From assembly GCA_021209875.1 (NCBI GenBank), contig JAGYVD010000006.1:4154001-4218000 (forward strand): a stretch of 64,000 nt of DNA. Direction: 5' to 3'. Made by a program: the position numbers and the translations under genes. How positions within the stretch are numbered: the first letter of the stretch is position 1; the number at the start of each line of letters is the position of its first letter. Shown here one piece after another: positions 52,080 through 63,853 of the stretch. The notes beneath the pieces are model-generated. The model saw nothing but the letters and a program-made list of their open reading frames with translations, did no database searches and was not told the DNA's origin. This DNA is from Rosellinia necatrix. Lineage: Eukaryota > Ascomycota > Sordariomycetes > Xylariales > Xylariaceae.

Positions 52080-53216
52080 ATTGACGCTGGGTTGAACTTT
52101 CGTAGAGATAATAGTAAGCCAATACTAAAGCATGTCGCTTCCAGAACAGACATCTCACGGATAACGACGCCGTTTTATGCTCCGAGGCATTACGGGTCTA
52201 CAGTGGCTTGTTGCCGCATGTAGTGTAGTAATAGCAAGGTATTCATGACATTTCTCGGACTCCGTATACGTCAAACGTCTAGGTGGCTACTATATCATAT
52301 TAAACACGTTCCAGAGATAGACACCCGGTTATCTATTAAGCTCATTTGGTATAAAAGTACTAATAATAACTAAGCTTTGTATTCATTTTCTTTATATGTT
52401 CGACATTAAAAGAAAAGTTGTTTGAATAGTCCTGCAGCGTTAGTTCAGTATGCTTTAAGCTTGAATATTGCAAATTGTACACTGTAACTAATGACATTGA
52501 CCGTCCTTCGCGAAGAGCCCAACGCGTCAGCTACAGAGCGGAGTTTGAATGCATATAATCACTAAGGTAGCACATTCAAGACATGCTTTCCGTATATTAC
52601 TAGATAGGCTTCATCTGGCGTATTTTAGGTAAGATTATAGCCTATCTACTATCCTTGAATATATCGATTGATGATCACCGATAGATGAGCTACTGAGGTA
52701 AGCATCCCTCATACCCGCGGAGTTTCTGATCGTGCGATAATAACAGGTTTAGTTCCGTCAGGAACCGAGGCAGAATAACCCACGCCATGCTTAAGAAGTC
52801 TTGTCATCATGATACGGTTGGTTGATTATAGCCAATGAACTCTTGAAGAGGCCTTCTACAGAGAATTAAAACTGATAACATTATGAAACAACATTGCAAG
52901 GCTCCGCTCCGGGGCCAAGCGAGAGCTCACCGAGTATCTACGGAGTTTGTCACGTAATATGGTTGTTGGATACTATAGTCATATGCCACTCTAGACATTG
53001 GGCTCTTGGATTTGAGAGCATGAAGGATGCGTAGGACCCATCCAATCCATCCAGAGTTGTGATATGAGTCGACGAGTACAAGGGTGCTGGATTCACATTT
53101 GAAGCGATCCCCCCTTTCTTTTAGATTCATTCCGGCGCCCAGACTCTTTTAACTTCACAAGGGAAATTAAGTAACCCCCTTTACATTTCCTGTCTTTCCC
53201 TAAATCAGCCGCCAAC
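52080..53216. promoter_or_regulatory. Divergent promoter region SDR-3 / HR-PKS
   Basis: A 1,137-bp gap between divergent starts. It contains the perfect inverted CGG-ACT-CCG at 52256-52264, a typical spacing for a Zn2Cys6 dimer site, and CCAAT near 52830. It is otherwise AT-rich with no gene. Confidence 0.55.
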
Positions 53217-56200
53217 ATGTCGTCCGACTCTGAGCCTATCTTCGTGGGGAATTCCGCCGCCGAGAGCGACAGCTCTAGCGTAGTATTCATGAACCAGGCT
53301 GAGGAGTGCATCGAGAGTTTCACTGTCGGTCTCGCATCGCTTAACGATGATCCTCCAGTCATAGTTGGAGCAGCATGCCGCCTACCAGGGGATATTACTA
53401 CCCCGTCCGGTCTCTGGGACTTCATGGTGGCTGAGAAATCGGCACAAGGCCCTGTGATTCCAGAGCGCTATAATATCGGTGGCTTTTACCACCCGAACGG
53501 AAGCCGAAGCGGCAGCTCCAACGTTCCAGGTGGCTACTTCATCAACGAAGATCTACGACGCTTTGATAATGGCTTTTTCGGCATCAACAATCTCGAGGCA
53601 ACATACATGGACCCACAGCAACGCAAGTTGCTTGAGCTCGTGTACGAGTGCCTCGAGAGCTCGGGCACACCGATGAAGAGTCTGTCCGGCTCTCTCACGG
53701 GTGTGTATGTCGGCAATTTCTCGGTCGACTATCAACCCAATCAGACACGCGACCCGGACTATATACACAGATATACTTCGTCTGGCTCGGGCGCCACTAT
53801 TATGTCAAATCGGATCAGCCACGTTCTGAACCTTCATGGGCCTAGGTATGACAGCCTCTGATATGATATTAACTTGAGTGATTGTATCGCTAACGGGGGG
53901 TCCCGATGTTCACAGTTTCACAATAGATACAGCATGCTCCTCATCCATCTACGCGCTCCACCAAGCGCTGAACGCTATGCGGGTGGGCGATTGCGACTCT
54001 GCCATCGTCGCGAGCGCGAACATGGTTCTGTCTCCCGAGCTTCATATCATGGCAGCTAAGAGCGGCGTTCTCTCCCCAACCGGCACATGCCATACCTTTG
54101 ACGCATCAGCTGACGGTTACGGTCGGGCCGAAGCCGTCAATGCTATCTATATCAAGCGCCTATCGGCCGCCTTGCGGGATGGAAATCCCATTCGGGCCGT
54201 CATCAGGGGGAGTGCTGTGAATGCGTAAGTTATATAACTTTATAAGGTCGGGATCTGTTATTTGAACTCCAGCGAGCTGACCAAAGGGTACCTATAGGAG
54301 CGGGAGAACCCCGGGAATTTCACTACCTAGCGGGGAACAACAAGAAGCTGTCATACGCAAGGCGTACTACAACGCTGGTCTGAACTTCAGCGAGACAGAC
54401 TACGTAGAATGCCACGGCACGGGCACTCCAGTCGGAGACCCGATCGAGGTTAATGCGATTGGAAAGTGCTTCGCGCCGCGCGAAGGGGCACCGCTTTTGA
54501 TTGGCTCTGTCAGTAGATATCTGCCCAACCGAGCACGATCCATGATGGAACTAATATGACGTTTCTGCCACTTAGGTCAAGTCGAATGTCGGCCACAGTG
54601 AAGGTGCCAGCGGGCTCACATCAATTCTTAAGGTCGTGACGGCCTTTGAAAATGGCAAGATACCGCCTTCCCAGGGCGTTGTCAAGCTTAATCCCAAGCG
54701 TAGGTTCTTGCTCTCGTCGTATGTTCTGAACCCACACTTACCGGAACTAATTACTCTCGCTTTTCAATCTAGTGATACTGAAAGAGCGAAACATCAAAGT
54801 CGCTACCGCCGTAGAGGAGTGGCCTCGATCAATACGCCGTGCCAGTATCAACTCGTTTGGATACGGTGGCGCCAACGCTCACTTGATCCTGGAGTCGGCT
54901 GAAAGTTATCTTGGCCAGGCTATTTCACAAAGGAGTATCACCGTGAATGGCGTCACATCGGATGAACAAAAACTGCTTGTTCTTCCAGTATCTGCATCAA
55001 CGGCCTCGTCGCTCGAAGCCCGAGTCAAGCAGATCTCGCAGGCCGTCTCGGAACACAACGATCTTGAGACTCTACGAAACTTAGCTCATACCCTCACAAA
55101 TGGCCGGGACGATCTCAGGCATAGAGGGTTCCTCTTGGCTCACGCCGACGGCAAGATCGAACCGGTGGACGAAACGGCCACGACCAAGTCCACCAACACG
55201 TTGCCCTTCGGATTCGTTTTCACAGGCCAAGGAGCACAGTACGCTGGAATGGCTAAGGAGCTACTGGTTCAGAACGAACACTTCCGCAACACCATCCGTA
55301 CCCTCGACCTCGTGCTTAAAAACCTTCCCGCGTCGTATGCTCCGGATTGGACACTAGAACAGACGCTGCTGGACGGTCCGAGTGTCAGCCGTATTAACGA
55401 GGTCACGCGCAGCCAGCCAATCTGCACTGCCGTTCAAATTGGTCTCGTCGACCTTCTTCGGACCTGGGGTATCCAACCGTCGTCAGTGGTCGGTCACTCG
55501 TCCGGCGAGATAGGTGCCGCTTATGCTGCAGGACTCCTCAGCTTCTCCCAGGCTATCTTGGTGGCCTACTATCGCGGATACGCAGTAGGCACGATGCGCT
55601 CAAAAGGGGGCATGATTGCAGCCGGTTTGAATGTTGAGGCGGCCAAGCAGTTGATAGAAGATAAAGGATTTAGCGCCCATGTACGCGTCGCCTGCGTCAA
55701 CTCCCCCGACAGCGTAACGATAGCAGGTTCTTCCGAGGGCATCGAGGCTATCAGGGCTGGGCTGGTAAGCCAAAACAAGTTCGCCCGAAAGTTGGAAACC
55801 GGTGGACGTGCATATCACTCTCATATGATGGAAGAGATTGGACCCTTATATCAACAACTGCTCACTCCACTGTTCAGCGAACATGAGGGGACGGGAGCAC
55901 AAGCCGAAGCCAAGATGTATTCATCCGTGGGCTTCAGCGCCGAGGGCCTTCGCATTCTTGATAGCAGCACCGACATGGCTGCATACTGGCGTCAAAACCT
56001 TGAGCAACCAGTACAGTTCAGCGCAGCTCTCTCTTCTCTTGCGGCGGGTGGAAAGTTCCACTTGATTGAAGTAGGTCCGCACGCCGCGCTCAAGGGTCCG
56101 ATTAAACAGATCCGGACATCCCTCGGCCTAGACACGACGGCACTGCCCTACTCTTCAACACTGACTAGAAACCAAGATGCCGACGTATGCATGAAGAATC

Positions 56201-59200
56201 TTGCTGGCGGCCTGTTTACCTACGGCCACACATTGAGCTGGAGCAGGATCAACGGCCTACCCGAGTCAGGCTTGAAGATACTTCATAATCTCTTGCCATA
56301 CCCGTGGGACTACACGGCGGGTATTCTTTGGAGCGAGCCACGATCGAGCCTCGAGCAGCGCAATCGGAAGCACATCCGCCATGAACTTCTCGGGACGGTA
56401 GCGCTCACAGGTAACGATATTGATTTCACATGGCGCAACCTGCTTAAGCCTAGTGAGATGCCATGGATTCAAGACCACAAGCTCGAGGATCAGGTGGTCT
56501 TTCCCGGCGCCGCTTACCTTGCAATGGCCGTCGAGGGCGTGTCACAGATCAAAGGTGTTAAGGGCAAGCCAGCCGCCCAGCTCGCTTTCGAGTTTCAAAA
56601 CGTGAGCATCACCGCCGCGCTCCATGTCCCAGACGAGAATGATGTTGCTGCGGCGGATCTGGAGTTGCATACTACCATGACTCCCCGAAAGAGATCGGGT
56701 GGAAGCAATTCTGTTGACTGGTATGACTTTTCCATCTCTTCATGGAAGTCTGGTGAGACCAAAACACACTGCACCGGAAGTGTACGTCTGGCAGAGCCTG
56801 TGACAAGCACCGGCGAGGATAGCATTACGGTGCAGAACACCGAACACTACGACGACTGGCAGGCAAGCCGATGGTACAAACAGTGGGCTGAGGAAGGGTT
56901 CTGCTTCGGTCCTCATTTCCAATCTCTGATCCGGTTCCGAGCCGACAACAGCTTAACCCGGCGAGAGGCCATTGGTACGGTGAATTTGGTGCCGGCTCTC
57001 AATGGCGGTGGCGATACAGATTATCCCGTGCATCCCATCACGATCGATGCAGCAATCCAGGCCGCCATCTGGAGCACCACCGCTGGAAAGCTTCGCACAT
57101 TAAAGGCCTGGGTATGTCACTTCACGGTTCTACCGAGCCCCCTTTTCCTATTATCCACATATATTTTTGCCGCTGCTAACTCTCGTTCCATGGACAGTTC
57201 CCCGTCTTCATCTCCGAGTGCCGGATCCAACCCCCCACAAGACTCCGACGCCGAGTTCGAGGCCGAGATCCACACGCGGTCCGAAGAGACGGGCGTCTCC
57301 AGCCGGATGATGGCCGCCACGCTGCGCGACGGGCGCGGGGCACCCGTCGTGGCGTTCAAGGACGCGCGCATCGCCCTCTTCACGGGCAAGAAGGTCGAGC
57401 CGGCCGACGAGAACTCGCCGCTGGACATCTTCATGCGGCGGCAGCCGACGCTGCGGGTGAACTGGAAGCCGGACGTGCTGCGGCTCGGCGCGGATGCAGG
57501 CGCGCCGCTGAAGGCGCACATCGCGGCCTTCGTCGGCGGGCAGCACCCGGACCTTCAGGACGACGCGGCGCTCGCCGTCGTCAGCGCGCTGCTCGACCTC
57601 GCGGGCCACAAGAACCCGCGCATGCGCGTGCTCGAGCTCGGCGGCGACGCCCTCGGCTATAAGGCGAGGCAGTGGCTCGGCGTTCTCGACAAGGAGACCG
57701 CCTTCCCCCGCTGCCGGTCCTGGCATTCCGGCGCCGTCGACGAGGACGGGGAGTACTCGATCGAAGACGGCGGCGACGACGGCCCGTATGATGTTCTCCT
57801 CGTACCTACTGTGAGTAATACCCGCCCCTGCCAGTTTTAACTTGAGCAAACGAGCTTCGGCTAACATAAGTGATAGCATGCCACTTCGAAGCAGATATGG
57901 GCACAGGCCCCGGAGCGCACTGCGGCTCTTGTCTCCGAGAAAGGAATTGTCATCACCCGCAAATCGGATGCTGCGATTGATGTTCTGACGACAGTCGGCT
58001 TCGATGTGATAGACGCTGGGAAGCAGGTTCTGTTGGCCGTGCGTCCCCTGCAGACGACTAATTTCCACGGCCGCAACGTATTCATAGTAGTAAGTACTTA
58101 CTCTCCTTAGGCTCTAACTATCTGTTTATCCCACGTTCCATGAGTCTTCTCTAACGACCATCACCTTAGCACAACGAGAAACCATCACCTGCCGTTCTCG
58201 AGTTTGCCAATGCCTTGGCAGCATACCTACATAAGACAGCTGGCGTGTTGAAGCCTAAGGTGATGGCCCTTCATCATATCGAAAAAACCGACATCACCAA
58301 AGATGACATATGTGTGTCTCTGTTGGAGATGGAACGGGAGTTCCTCGCTACCATTAGCCCGCAAGATACGGACAACCTCAAGGCCATGACCGACGTAGTG
58401 ACTGATATCCTTTGGGTCACGGGGGCAAATATGTTAGGCACGTCTCCCGACCCGAATCTAACCCTAGCCAGCGGCCTGTCGCGTGCTTTGATGTTGGAGC
58501 AACCGGCGCTCCGCTATTCGATCTTCGACGTCGGACCGGCAGAACTCCTGGGCGCCAACGTGCTCGCTGCCTGTGAACATGCATTGAAGATCCTCGTCGC
58601 CGCGGGGGAGAAAGATGACACCGAGTTTATCCTGTCGAACGGGATCCTGCACGTCAGCCGGTTCGGCCCCGACGTCGACATCAACGCCCTCTTCCGGCGC
58701 CGCGCGGAGCCCGGATCGCCTGTAGAGAAGCAGCCCCTGGCGGACTCATACCCGTCCCGGGTGGCCGTCGGCCGCGTGGGAGCGCCGGACACCATCCACT
58801 TTCAGCAGCTATCGGAGCGCGCCGGCACGCCGCCCGCCGGGCACGTCGACATCCGTGTGCTGGCGGCGAGCCTTGGCGCCCGTGACGCCAGCGCCCTACT
58901 CGGGCGCGCCGACAGCCGCGGCGGGTCGACGGCGTCCGAGCTGTCGGGCGTGGTCGCCGCCGTCGGCGCCGGGGTCCTGCACGTGAAGGCCGGCGACCGC
59001 GTCGTGGCGCACGCTCCGCACCAGCTTGGCACGAGCGTCCGGTTGCCCGCCGGGTCCGTGCAAGTATTGGCGGACCACGAGGAGTTCAACGTGGTCCTGA
59101 CCCTGCTCTCGAGCTACAGCACCGCCCTGTACGCCCTCAGCTATCGCGCGCACCTCACCGCGGGAGAATCGATCCTCATCCACGAGGGCGCTGACGCCAT

Positions 59201-61057
59201 CGGCATCGCGGCCATCACGCTGGCGCAGAGGCTCGGAGCCACGGTCTACGCGACGGCAGATTCCCAGCCCAAGCGCGAATACCTCGTCCAGAAGCTCGGC
59301 GTCCCGGCATCCCACATCTTCAGCTCGACGGACCCGTCCGTGTCCCAGGCAGTCGCGAAGCAGACCGGCGGCCGCGGCGTGGACGTGATCCTTAACTCTC
59401 TACCCGCCGGCGCGCTCCTCCCGCAACAAGACAGCTGGCGCTGCCTGGCCGAGTTCGGGCGGTTCGTGGAGGTCGGGAGGCGCGAGGTCGGCGACGACGC
59501 CGGCCGCCTGGACATGCGCGCGTTCCTGCGCAACGCCACGTTCACCACCTTCGACCTCGCCGACCTGTACTACGCCCGGGAGCCGTCCAACCGCGCGGTC
59601 TGGGACCGGCTGCTGGTCGAGACCCTGGACCTGTACCGCGCCGGCGCGATCCGGCCGGCGCCCGCCAAGGTCTTCGACGTCGCGGCGGTCGCCCAGGCGT
59701 ACCAGCGTTTCGCAGGTGGCAAGGAGCTCGAGAGCAAGGTCGTCATCTCGTTTGAGAATCCGCAGGCCCGCATTCCGGTGAGTAGGATACTAATGCTTGC
59801 ATAACAGTGAGAATACTAACGTAGATCGTTTAGGTCATGCCCGCGCCGTACCTAACCTTATTTAATCCGGAGAAAGTATATCTCTTGATCGGCTGTCTGG
59901 GCGGCTTGGGCCGCAGTCTGAGCCGATGGATGATGGCCAGGGGTGCCCGCCGCTTCGTTTTCCTCGGCCGCTCGGGCACCGATAAGCCCAGTGCACGACA
60001 GCTTGTCTCCCGGCTCGAGAACGCCGGCGGAATCGTGGGTGTCGTGAGGGGCGACGTCTCCAAAGCCGCGGATGTGACTGCCGCGGTCAAGGCTTGTATT
60101 GACATGCAACGACCCATAGGTGGTGTGATCCAGGCAGCCATGGGCTTACACGAGGCCCTATTCACTCGCATGTCTAATGAAGCTTGGCATACGGGTATTG
60201 ACCCCAAATGGCAAGGAACATGGAACCTACACAATTCGCTAGATGGCCACGATAACGAGCTGGACTTCTTCCTTCTTACATCGTCAGTCTCCGGAACTGT
60301 CGGCACCGCAACCGAGAGTAATTATTGCGCGGCGAATGGCTTCTTGGACACATTTGCGCGCTGGCGCCGGTCTCAAGGCAAACCCGCGGTCTCCATCGGT
60401 CTGGGTATGATCTCCGAGGTTGGCTATCTACATGAGAATCCCGAAATCGAGGCCTTGCTACTCCGAAAGGGCATACAACCCCTGAATGAAGAAGAAATGC
60501 TACAAATCGTGGATCTCGCCCTGAGTACCGAAGCTGTTCATGATCCCAAGGAGGCACATCTGCTTACCGGTTTGGAGCCGGCAAATATTCGAGCTCTGGG
60601 CGCCCAAGGATACGACGTGAGCACGCACGGCGTGCTGGTGGAAGCGAGGGCGTCGATACTCCTTGGCTCGCTACAGGCCGAAAAGGAGCTCCGCGAAAGT
60701 GGCTCAGGAGGCTCAAGCGCCCAAGACACGTCTGTAGCGGCAGCGCCGTGGTTCAAAGATGTGCCAGCGCCCTTGACAGCGTCATTCGCGCCAGTGGCTG
60801 ATGCCGAGACGATGAAGGCTGCCATTCTGACGCTGATCAAGAAGCGGTTCTCTAATTTGATCTTGATGCCATTCGATCAGATCGACGATGGCAAGCCGCT
60901 GCCAGGGTTCGGCGTCGACAGCATGATCGCGTCTGAGTTCCGAACTTGGTACTGGACCGTTTTCCGTGTCGATGTCCCCTTCCTCGACCTAATGAGTGCG
61001 CAGAAGTCGTTGTCGATTCTGGCGGAATATGTCGAGGCGAAGATAGCTGGCAGGTGA
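53217..61057 (+). CDS. Highly reducing polyketide synthase (apparent frameshift)
   Basis: An iterative type I HR-PKS of about 2,422 aa that builds the polyketide chain in the cytosol. Nine exons: 53217-53845, 53916-54224, 54298-54508, 54576-54699, 54773-57111, 57198-57810, 57877-58089, 58170-59777 and 59834-61057. KS: DTACSSS (Cys217), [20 protein letters not shown] about 570-890: GHSSGE. DH about 960-1260: [10 protein letters not shown], where the usual motif Gly is Asp, and IDAAIQ. A degenerate methyltransferase about 1290-1480 keeps only VLELGG. ER about 1690-2005, KR about 2028-2258 (GCLGGLG, SNYCAAN), ACP with Ser2377 in GVDSM. There is no thioesterase, so release needs partners. Exon 6 carries one base too many: the frame breaks at a C6 run (57231-57236) unless one C is ignored. 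Unspliced intron 5 would also keep frame. Confidence 0.93.
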
Positions 61058-61804
61058 CCCTCTAGTGTCCGTGAAGAGTAACCCATTCCATTGGGTTACA
61101 ATCTGTCACGGAGCTTAGCGCTTAGACCACGCTGAGGAGCAAGGTCTATTGGGGTTATCTATATTCACATATAGGAGATCACATCTCATTTCTTTTGTAC
61201 CTAGAGTTTGATACTAGATTATGAAATTTCTGTTACGCAATGGTTAGGTCAAACTAGTCAGAAATAGACGCTCTACCCATAGTCAATTTTACATCCTCCC
61301 GCGAGGACCTCCTAGCGAGGCCGACGCAGAAATGTTATGTCCTGGGGATGATCCAACCGCCACGATTCCAGTCGTGTGATGGCCCGCTTAGAGAGTATAC
61401 GCAAATGAAATTGTGATAATCTCAAGTATCGTACTGGAGTATAGTGGCTGGAGCAAGTGTGTGGGGGTAACAAAGGACTAATTTAGCTAGACTAGCATTC
61501 AGCAGCCCTCAGTGTTCACCACGACGTGCGATATTTCTTCAGGCCTTGGACATTTGATTGCTGCATCAATCGAATTTAAAAGTTATTGCCTTGAGTTACT
61601 AGATTCCGAGTCAAATATATTCTAAGCTCTATAGTTGGAGGTATGGCTGGCAGTCCTATCTGCAACGGAATCGCTATAGTTACCTAAAACATGTGGTTCA
61701 CTTCAGTACTTATTATTTAGCTCCCGCCCTGGAGGCCTTCATTTTGGAATGACTTTTCCGGGACGACGCCCACAAAATGCTCAACTCTAAATCGTCCCAG
61801 AAGG
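61058..61804. terminator. Convergent 3' flanks PKS / cupin-3
   Basis: A 747-bp gap between converging stops. No gene is supported. Confidence 0.5.
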
Positions 61805-62679
61805 TTAATCGCTCCGCAACTTTCCAGTATACTCTGGATAAGCCGGCTTGTATCTAGTCTTAATGTGAGCTCGCTATACCCGAATGCGGGAGTGGGGAGG
61901 GGGAGGGAGGGGGGTTTGAGGGGTCAGGGGGCGCATACCCTAGGAGCCAAGCGCCGATACCGACCGCGAGCACGTAGTGCACGAATCTAAGAAGTGGAAG
62001 AGGCATCCAATCTATGAAGGGCGGGCAGAGGAGGGATGATGCGTCGTGATAGAACAGCATGAGTTGAAACATGGACGGACTCAGACCCGTGGCGTGGCAG
62101 TCGGCGAGATAGCCGGCGATGTTGCGGAGGAAGTTGATGTCGAGAATGTGGTCGACGTCCTTACAGGGATCCGCCCAGGCCCGGAAGACGAGGGACTCCT
62201 CAGCGGACGGGTGCGACCAGAAGCGATGACTGAGTTGACGCTGATGAATACGAAATGGCCGGAAGGAGAAAGCGAGGTGCCTATTACATACCGCTGCCCG
62301 ATACCTATCTTAAGGATTCCATCATCCTTGGTTATCGCGCGTTGCTTTCCATCCAGAATCACGCCCAAAATGCCCTGCTCGACCTGAAAGTACTCGTCTT
62401 GTAGGAGGTGCAAGTGCCTAGAGACAAGCTAGTCAGATGGGTTCGTCCCTTTTTGCCACAGCCGCCGATCTGTGATACTCACAAGGGCGGGCCGGACTGC
62501 CCGGCCTTGACACGCGGGTTTTCGATATAATGTGTTTCACGAACGCCCCAGCGGCCATCAGCCTCGGGGAGGATATCATAGCGCGCCGCGCCGCCAGTGG
62601 CCGTGAAGGAAGTCTCGGTAGCAGTGATGGAGCGGCGCAGCGGCCTAGGTGATAGCCGCAGTTGCCAGGCACGCACCAT
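61805..62679 (-). CDS. Cupin-domain protein 3 with C-terminal hydrophobic segment
   Basis: A 220-aa cupin unrelated in detail to cupins 1 and 2. Exons: 62483-62679, 62292-62417, 61939-62229 and 61805-61853; phases agree. The start (MVRAWQLRLS) is the Met that opens the conserved N-terminus. The metal motif is complete: HLHLLQDEYFQVEQG supplies HxH and Glu, and RHRFWSHP supplies the last His. After the barrel comes FLRNIAGYLADCHATGLSPS, a DWMPLPLLRFVHYVLAVGIGAWLLG hydrophobic helix (likely membrane-embedded), then YKPAYPEYTGKLRSD. The last exon is easy to miss: reading through the donor GTATGC gives a Pro-rich tail that looks artificial. CCGGACT lies about 241 bp upstream. Convergent with the PKS, it is probably a cluster member. 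Confidence 0.87.
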
Positions 62680-63853
62680 ATTGGAGGATGGTTGAGGGAG
62701 GGTGTGTGACAAGAGCGAGGATCCGTGATACGTGCGAGCGCGTGTGTTTGAACTGCTGGATCACTACTAAGGAATTACGCAAGCTATCTATCATACGCCA
62801 TCGGGGCAGTGATATATGTTTCCCAGCTTCACATCAATAATAGGATCCCCGTAGGGTCTGCACCATTCAGTCTAGCTCACTGCGGCCGGTGCTGGGTTGA
62901 TTTGCCCGGGCCATGCAGACCGGACTATCTGCCTGGAGAACTTCGGCACTCGTGTAAGCAGACTTAGTAGTACCTCGTCGCCGGCCAGCTACATAAGCAC
63001 TACTCGGCAGCTTACCTGCACATTTCGTGAACCGTGAGGCCAGAGATGCGTCAAGTCGAGTTCCTCGCCACACACAATGCGGCCCCTGGCGAGATCGGCA
63101 TCTGTGCCCTGATCCCACGTCGAAGCTCTCGTAAGATACCCCATCAACCGGATGGGCTGATGTTTTACTCTTCCTGAGCTGATGTGGCTAGATTGTACGA
63201 TAGGAGATCTTATTTCTGGTGCCATAGCGATTGGACAGTGAAGCCGTTCTGCATTGGGCAGGCCGGGTACTTACTTTTAGTTATAGCCTATAAGGGATGG
63301 GGTAACACTGTAACAGTGTACCGCAATGCGCATGGCGTCGTGGACGGCAGGTGATTAACGCCACTGCTAACCCCAATAAGCTTATCTAGTTACTTCACAA
63401 CCCTTACCTACCACCGAACAGCCACTTGGCGTTGATCGCCCTTTGAATAACTTATAAATCACAGCCCTGCCTGACGTGGAACTGTCTATCATGGGCTGGG
63501 CGAGCTAGTCTAACATCGATGTTGTTCAGGTATATGTTCTCGTAGCACACCGCCAATACCGTCTATAATACAGGTCATTTTACGAGTACCAGGTAATGCG
63601 GAGGATGCTGTTAGACCATAATCAGATTGGAATCATAAGCTATAACCAGACATTGTCACTGAAAAAGTACATAATATCACTATAGAGGCCAGCGCGGTTG
63701 CTCTAGACCTAGTCGGCATAATCTCATTGTTTAAGAGGCAATGGAAAAGGGGTCTGTCGGCGTTAGTAGTTAAAACAGGATTAGAAGGACCACATTTGAG
63801 ACACGGCACTAATGCGACGAAATAGGCAGAATCTAGATTTATTCAGAATGTAG
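62680..63853. other. Gene-free stretch at cluster edge
   Basis: A 1.2-kb gap holding the cupin-3 promoter, with CCGGACT at 62920-62926, and the 3' flank of the truncated gene on the right. No gene is supported. Confidence 0.5.

Noticed and set aside
57112..57197. Reading straight through PKS intron 5 as coding
   Set aside because: The segment has a canonical donor, branch point and acceptor, and its translation is unlike any DH; kept only as an alternative explanation for the frame problem.
61862..61938. Pro-rich C-terminus of cupin-3 read through to a TAA at 61860
   Set aside because: The segment is an intron: excising 61854-61938 gives the family-type YKPAYPEY tail and a phase-consistent stop.
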